Part shown: piece by piece, positions 58,686 to 64,000 of the stretch
Layout of the letters: the number at the start of each line of letters is the position of its first letter
Numbering within the stretch: position 1 is the first letter of the stretch
From: Actinomortierella ambigua
Lineage: Eukaryota; Mortierellomycota; Mortierellomycetes; Mortierellales; Mortierellaceae
Direction of reading: 5' to 3'
Assembly (NCBI GenBank): GCA_016098155.1
Contig: JAAAJB010000063.1
Location: 1-64,000, forward strand
Length of the DNA stretch: 64,000 nt
Notes under the pieces: model-generated
Seen by the model: only the letters and a program-made list of their open reading frames with translations
What the model was told of the DNA's origin: nothing
Database searches by the model: none
Position numbers and translations under genes: made by a program

Positions 58686-61190
58686 TCAACGCTTGCGGCC
58701 ATAGTCAAGTTGGTGTCGGCTGCAGTGAAAATTGACTAGCGACGGAATGGTGCTTTTCCACATTTTTGCTGCGACGTCGTCCTCTGTCCTGACAAAGTAG
58801 CTGTTACTACTGTTGTTCACCGAGGTACAGTGAAAGATGGAATCTGGTTGTTGGTAACGAGGAGTGTGGTTCAAGGGAAAAAGGCATGAATGCATACAGA
58901 AAGGGGGATGAGAGAGTGGGGGGGGGGTGGGAAGTACAAGGAGAGAACAAGGTCATGAGCTGGCCACAAGATAAAATGCATCCAAGAGGCATTTTCTCCC
59001 TTACCACTAAAATGCCTCTACAGTTAACTTTTTTTTTGTCTTTTTTGTCCTATTTCGCTTACCATCTTCAGTGGAGTCAACTTGTGTGAGCCGAGAGACA
59101 GGCTCGACCAACTTGAATGTCCAGGAGGTGCCATCCTTGCGCTGATAACGATTCGTGACCCGTTTGGTCCACAAAACAATATCAGTAAAGACAAACACAT
59201 GATACTCGGCATCCGCGTCTGGCTGACGGATCGACGCCGGGATTGAGGGATAGCTGGAGGTTGAATGATCCAAATATCGTTTCCAGTGTTGACTATGGTC
59301 GAGAGGCGACATCATTGACCTTGCAATATCGGAGGCGCCAGAGTCAGTCATGGTATTGACATCCGGTCGACTCGCTGTCAGACTCGATGGTAGCATCGAA
59401 GAGGCACTGGAGGGCGCACTTGTCGACAACTGGCCTGAAGCTGACGTTCCGGGTTTGGGAGTGCGACCGCCACCAAAAGCAGACTTGGCAAAGCTGAATA
59501 GCCAAGGCACTGATGAGGATGATGATGAGGAGGAGGACGAGGATGATGAGGACGAGGATGATGATGACGATGGTGTCAATGTTGTCGAACCTGGCGGTGG
59601 AGAACCCGCGGACAGGTTCTTCTTGGTGCCGTTGTTTCCGCACTGTTTTGGCTCGGATGATGTGCTGGACGACGACCCTGTAGGCGAATGCCATGAAGGC
59701 GGTGGCGCTTGGCTAAGCTGAGATTGTCGATGTTGGTGGTGGTACTTTAGAAGACTAGGCTGCTGCTGGATCAAGAATGGTGCCCTACCATCGTACAGAG
59801 GATCTGCAAAGAAGTCTCTTGGCCTAAAGGCCACCAGTGGCAAGTTAGCGGGAGAAGATATGTGTGGTGAGTACCTCCAAATCCTCGGAGAGTACCGGAA
59901 CTATTGGATGGTAATTGCAAGGTGTAGCTGCATTGACATGGTATTGTTGCACTATACCTGGATTTAGAGTCCAGCTTGGATTGCACACTCTTAGCTCGGT
60001 ATACTGGGCCATCTAGGACAAGGTATCTGTATTGTTCGACCAAGGAGAATCCCTAGAGACGAAATACGTTAGGCTGACGTTCAACCAAATCAATGAAAGA
60101 CTTCCTGACACCCATCACACCAATCGCAGTCAGTACCGGTGGTAGACCCTTGATCCGCTGCTGCAAATCCTTCAACATCTCGTTGTGCTCCTGAATCCAT
60201 TTTTGATCATCTATCTTGGATAACCCCTGCTTATGTTTCTCCAAAGCCTCCTGAATCGCTGCGTGGTCCGGACTCGACTCTGGTGTCAATTCCAAGAGAT
60301 CCTACGAGAAAAAAAAAGGGGGGACTGCTGTTAGTTTGACGTTAATGGCAACGAGGTACATGAGAACCAAGAAAGAACAGGCTTAATCGAATACCTTGAA
60401 GAAAAGTTGGTATTTTTGTAGACGCTGGATAGGTTTCAGGAATATTCCTTCGAGGGTCAGCGATTTGCATTGAGGCAACAAAAGTAGTTCCTAAGATTGA
60501 GAGCTTCGTGTTAGACTCTGCCACGTTGTTCACGCACAGACCGTCGCAAGGCATATTGATACTCCCACTTACTCGGATAAGGACGACGAGCTCGGAGGTG
60601 CCTGTCCTGATACTCTCAAACTCTTTGGAAACCGATCCGTATTGTGTAAAGTACGAGTCGTATATAGGAAACATGTAAAACTATGGAATGACACCCCCAT
60701 CCTCGGCAGTCAGTCAGTGAAAATGTCCATTTTTTTGTCATTCATCCCAGTCAGCTAACCTGTGCCACACAACTCACATTGTTGACAAAGATGTCGCCAA
60801 TCCTGTCGACCACTGGCTTGGCCTTTGTCTGCCTTTGTTGGAGAAACTATCCGAAAAATATCCACGGGAACCGGGATTAGCAAAGGGGGGGGGGGGTTTT
60901 TCTCAATAACATTACATGCACACCAGCTCTCTCACACGTTCCTTACATTGAGTAGAGATTGATGGCCATTCCAGAGTGCGTGAATATGCGTTAACAGGCG
61001 ATCAAGCTTTTCCTCGAGAACGGTATCCTGTTTGTCAGTGCCAAACCGCCTCTTCTTTTTCGATTCGGCGTATCGGGTTTTGAGATCATCGACAAAAATC
61101 TATTTTGGCGCCGTAGAGGAATCACGCATAATATGGTTTTAGTAGAGTGAAGTTTGGCTGAACCATCACCATGTACGGGCGTCCACACAA

Positions 61191-61227
<37 letters not shown>

Positions 61228-62922
61228 ATCCCAGTGTCATTCTTACCCGCTGAATGGATTTGAGGTCTTCAATATACTCCTTTTCAGTAAAAACGAGCTC
61301 AAAGATAGTTTCCTGCCTTTGGATCTCTTGAGACGAAAGCTCAAGTTTGGCAATTTCCTCGGGAGTAATCATTGTGTGCTGCCAAAGCGGTTTGAAAAAT
61401 CCAGATCCGAGAATGGTGGTCATGGCTTGTCGAGCAGGTTGAGGTTTGGCGGTCTTGGAGGCGAGGTAAAGGCCGATGCTATCTCGGTTCCGCTTCCCTT
61501 GGTTGGACGGGAGTGCTGGTAAAGTTTTGGTAGGATCCACATGGAATTGATGGCTCCCGTACAACTGTGGGTGGGCCGAGGATGAAGCAAGAGGCATGGC
61601 TTCTGGTAAGGGATGGGGCGTAGATGGTGTCGATAGATCTGGTGTTGCACAACGTGGCTGGGTCGGGCGCTCCTTCATTGACCGCGAGCGGCTGACAAGG
61701 CGAGAAAACGAGCCAAGGGTATTTTTGCGATGTAACGAGGTCGATCGACGAACGGGAGGGGGCTTTGGAGGGTGCGCGAGGGCAATGGCTGAGCTGTGGT
61801 GAATTGGTGGAAGAGACTGGCAGGGGCTCCAAGGGCTGTTTGGGGTTGTAGGCGTTGAAGAAGTGTTTGACCAAAGGGAGGTAGGGGTGGCAGGCGACTG
61901 GACAGAGAGTGCTGCAGAGGAGGAGGAGGACGAGGGCGAGGACGAGAACGAGGAGAGTGAGGAGGTGGTGTGCAAAGGTAAACAATGCGAGGCCGCAGTG
62001 GCAGGTGGCTCGAATAGTAGATGGGTTATGTCAGCTTGGGGAGGTGGACCCGACCGAGTCTCTGGGAGGATTAGCACTCGAAGTTGTTTGGCGTGCACTG
62101 GACTTGGTGCCAGCACTCGGGTAGGTGATGATTTAGACTCTGATGCTGCTGTGGCTGTAACGGCCGAATTTTTTCGTGCCACACCAGTGTCGCTTCTTCC
62201 AATGCTGTTGCTTCGCTGCACTCCTGCCTGGTGGTGTTGGAGGTGCTTTTGAACTGGAGGTGCTGAGGAATGAGTCAATGTCAAATGAATGCAAACAAAG
62301 AGAAGTGAGAGTGTGATTTCTGATCATTCACCAAGGCATGGCTATGACCTTTGCTTTGTTCAAGTGACAACAAGGACCATTTGCCCCCCCCCTCCCACTG
62401 GAGGGCGAGATTCACGAGATAATAGGGTGGGTGGTTCACGCTCTCAGGGCCAGCTTATGTTTCTCGTGCCTGTGGCACAATAAAAGGAGGGGGTCGGTCA
62501 TACGGTGCGTTTCTATTTTTTTTTTGGCCCTTTTCACATTGCTCTTTCGACCCTGTGTCGACAGTCTTGCCTGACCAGGCAGACAGGGGCTGCTAGGAAG
62601 CATGAGAAAGTGAAGAAGGGGGGGGGGGTGATCTGTTGAATTGCGAGTTTATGTCTCGGGGGAAAGGAGAGTATGGCGGCGAGACAATAGGGGAGTCATG
62701 AGCTAAACAAGAAACCACGATCAAAGACTCACAGTCTGCGGGCTTGACAGGTGGAAGTTTTTGGGTCGCAGGTGTGGTGCTTTTAGCCAGGCAAAGCGAC
62801 GTGTTTTGACGATGTCGGGCCGGACTGCAGGTAGTGGGGCTCCGTTGGATGGGGAGGGACAGCTCATGGCGCCGAAGCCCCTTGCGCTCAACGGTGAGGG
62901 CGAGAGGAGGATGACTTGTCAT
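58686..62922 (-). CDS. Rho guanine-nucleotide exchange factor with DH and a split PH domain
   Basis: DH-PH proteins load GTP on Rho GTPases. Exons in order: 62922-62733, 62262-61247, 61099-60947, 60846-60760, 60680-60573, 60490-60395, 60301-60137, 60052-59875, 59803-59063 and 58843-58686 (963 aa). Residues 1-375 are Ser/Pro-rich and disordered. The DH domain (~379-600) shows IQRQETIFELVFTEKEYIED (CR1), YMFPIYDSYFTQYG, and LKPIQRLQKYQLFFKDLLELT (CR3). The PH domain starts GFSLVEQYRYLVLDGPVYRAKS, is interrupted by ~190 residues with a poly-Ser run, resumes EYHVFVFTDIVLWTKR and closes with EDDVAAKMWKSTI. One 84-bp intron (60053-60136) is inferred from a CTAAC branch site and the GLPP-GF join. 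The exact Rho target is unknown, and exons 5' of 62922 cannot be excluded. Confidence 0.88.
61190..61226. repeat. (GA)n microsatellite in a RhoGEF intron
   Basis: A pure AG run within the intron between the second and third RhoGEF exons, C/T-rich on the transcribed strand. Confidence 0.85.
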
Positions 62923-64000
62923 AGGGACTAAACTGTTACTTTTCCTGCACAGAGAGATCTGCAGAGATGGGTGTAAAGAGAAGCAGGAGGGGGTAGCAAA
63001 TCGACTCGCCTTTCCGCTTGAATGCGTCGTTTGCCGGAGAGACTGTCCAGCGCTTTTTTTGATTCCTGACTGTCCTGTGGTCTTGCATCGACATGTGGGT
63101 GGGTGGTCTACTGGATTCTATCGCCGTTGCATTTTTTCTTTCTCTGTCTTTCCAGGCATCCTCGGTTCGTGAAAGCCTGCTCGGCTCTTGCCTGCACTAT
63201 GAGAGGCAGTCAGGTAGCCTAGAGGGCGCATGGCTTTCATCCAGGCTTCGCCCCACTGCATGGTGCGTAGCAGACTAGCAGCCCCCCCCCACCCTCCCGC
63301 GGAGGATGATTTTGTACAGTCGTGCGAAATGAAGCTACGAGGAGCACCGCCTCAAATATCATCAGTGTACAGTAGCCTCTCGCCTGAGAGGTCAGTTTCG
63401 AAGCAGGAGAGAGACAGAGATAGAATGGGAGCAGGAGCACGACTTTGGCGTAAGAGTGACCAGAATAGACGGATCCCTGGGACAGTGAGAGCATCTGTTG
63501 CTGCTGTGCCATGTCCATGGAGGGAAAGGAAGAAGGAAAGAAAGAAGGAAGGAAGGAAAGAGAGAAAGAAGCAACACGGAAGGGGTGCGCAATGCATGCT
63601 ATGGGTGGTATCATTGGTACCATCGAGCACCGCCCCCCTCTCTCAAAATGCTATTGCTGATTGACTGCTGCTGGGAAGAACAAAGGGAGGAAGGTTGGGC
63701 TGGGTGGCTTGCTGACTCGCCAAACCCAACCTCATCTCGTGTTCGTTCGTGGACCTCTTCCTCCCTTCCACGCGCACATCCTTCTCGAACCCACATTTGC
63801 ATCTTCATCGACTGTACCGTCACTACTACTACCACCACCACCACCACCACATAACTACCATCCACCACCACCTACCACCTACCACCCACCACCCACCACC
63901 ACCCTCACATTCCTCTTGTCTAGCTCATTGTACGCTTGACTCTCGACTGTCCATCGGCCATCACATTCCCTTTTTCTACGGTATGTCAATAACGTATAAA
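62923..64000. other. RhoGEF upstream region to window edge
   Basis: 1.08 kb without a supportable coding region. It shows an AAGG/GAAA-rich tract near 63520-63575, a (CCA/CTA)n tract near 63823-63905 and a C/T-rich stretch near the right edge that could be the leader of a plus-strand gene lying outside the window. Confidence 0.5.

Overview
The window looks like nuclear DNA of an early-diverging filamentous fungus, most likely a Mortierella-type (Mortierellomycotina) species. The basis is: split genes with mostly short GT-AG introns; C/T-rich 5' leaders and AATAAA sites; a single-polypeptide GATase-IGPS-PRAI tryptophan enzyme, which is a fungal fusion; and a mix of fungal traits with proteins that yeasts have lost or simplified (ADAM metalloprotease, PHF14-like PHD protein, XMAP215 with four TOG arrays plus an animal-like C-terminal domain). 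The lineage is my inference from family recognition. No database was searched. Exon borders were worked out by hand from GT/AG signals, reading phase and family alignment recalled from memory.

Layout. 1-318: 3' end of a WW-domain gene (+). 639-3996: SEC1/Munc18 secretion factor (+). 5922-9757: ADAM metalloprotease-disintegrin membrane protein (+). 9.8-13.4 kb: gene-poor. 13441-14368 and 15846-16851: tandem AA11-like lytic polysaccharide monooxygenases (+). 16.9-18.9 kb: gene-poor, with protein-like debris and a long inverted repeat. 18923-20973: M17 leucyl aminopeptidase (-). 22018-22656: small membrane-anchored unknown (+). 23081-25366: TRP1 (+). 25644-27388: PEX14 (+). 27616-28830: protein phosphatase inhibitor 2 (+). 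28965-30620: WDR83/MORG1 WD40 protein (+). 31184-32022: tentative new two-exon gene (-). 32994-38525: PHF14-like chromatin reader (+). 39188-46852: XMAP215/CKAP5 (-). 47335-50572: ELP2 (-). 51358-52761: MOB2 (+). 53024-53724: tubulin cofactor A (-). 54103-55228: secreted/TM Cys-rich protein (-). 56609-57950: arginase (-). 58686-62922: DH-PH RhoGEF (-). The last ~1 kb has no supportable gene.

The genes are ordinary independent eukaryotic units. Only the two LPMO paralogues form a functional cluster. Several neighbours share a theme by coincidence or loose grouping: microtubule and polarity factors (XMAP215, TBCA, MOB2, RhoGEF, SEC1). No rRNA, tRNA, transposase or CRISPR array was found. The most interesting items are the LPMO pair with duplicated 3' flanks, a ~210-bp hairpin-forming inverted repeat downstream of the aminopeptidase gene, a fungal membrane protein whose ectodomain resembles phage-tail-type beta domains, a PH domain split by a ~190-residue Ser-rich insert, an XMAP215 lacking TOG5, and an unannotated-looking Gln/Ser-rich minus-strand gene.
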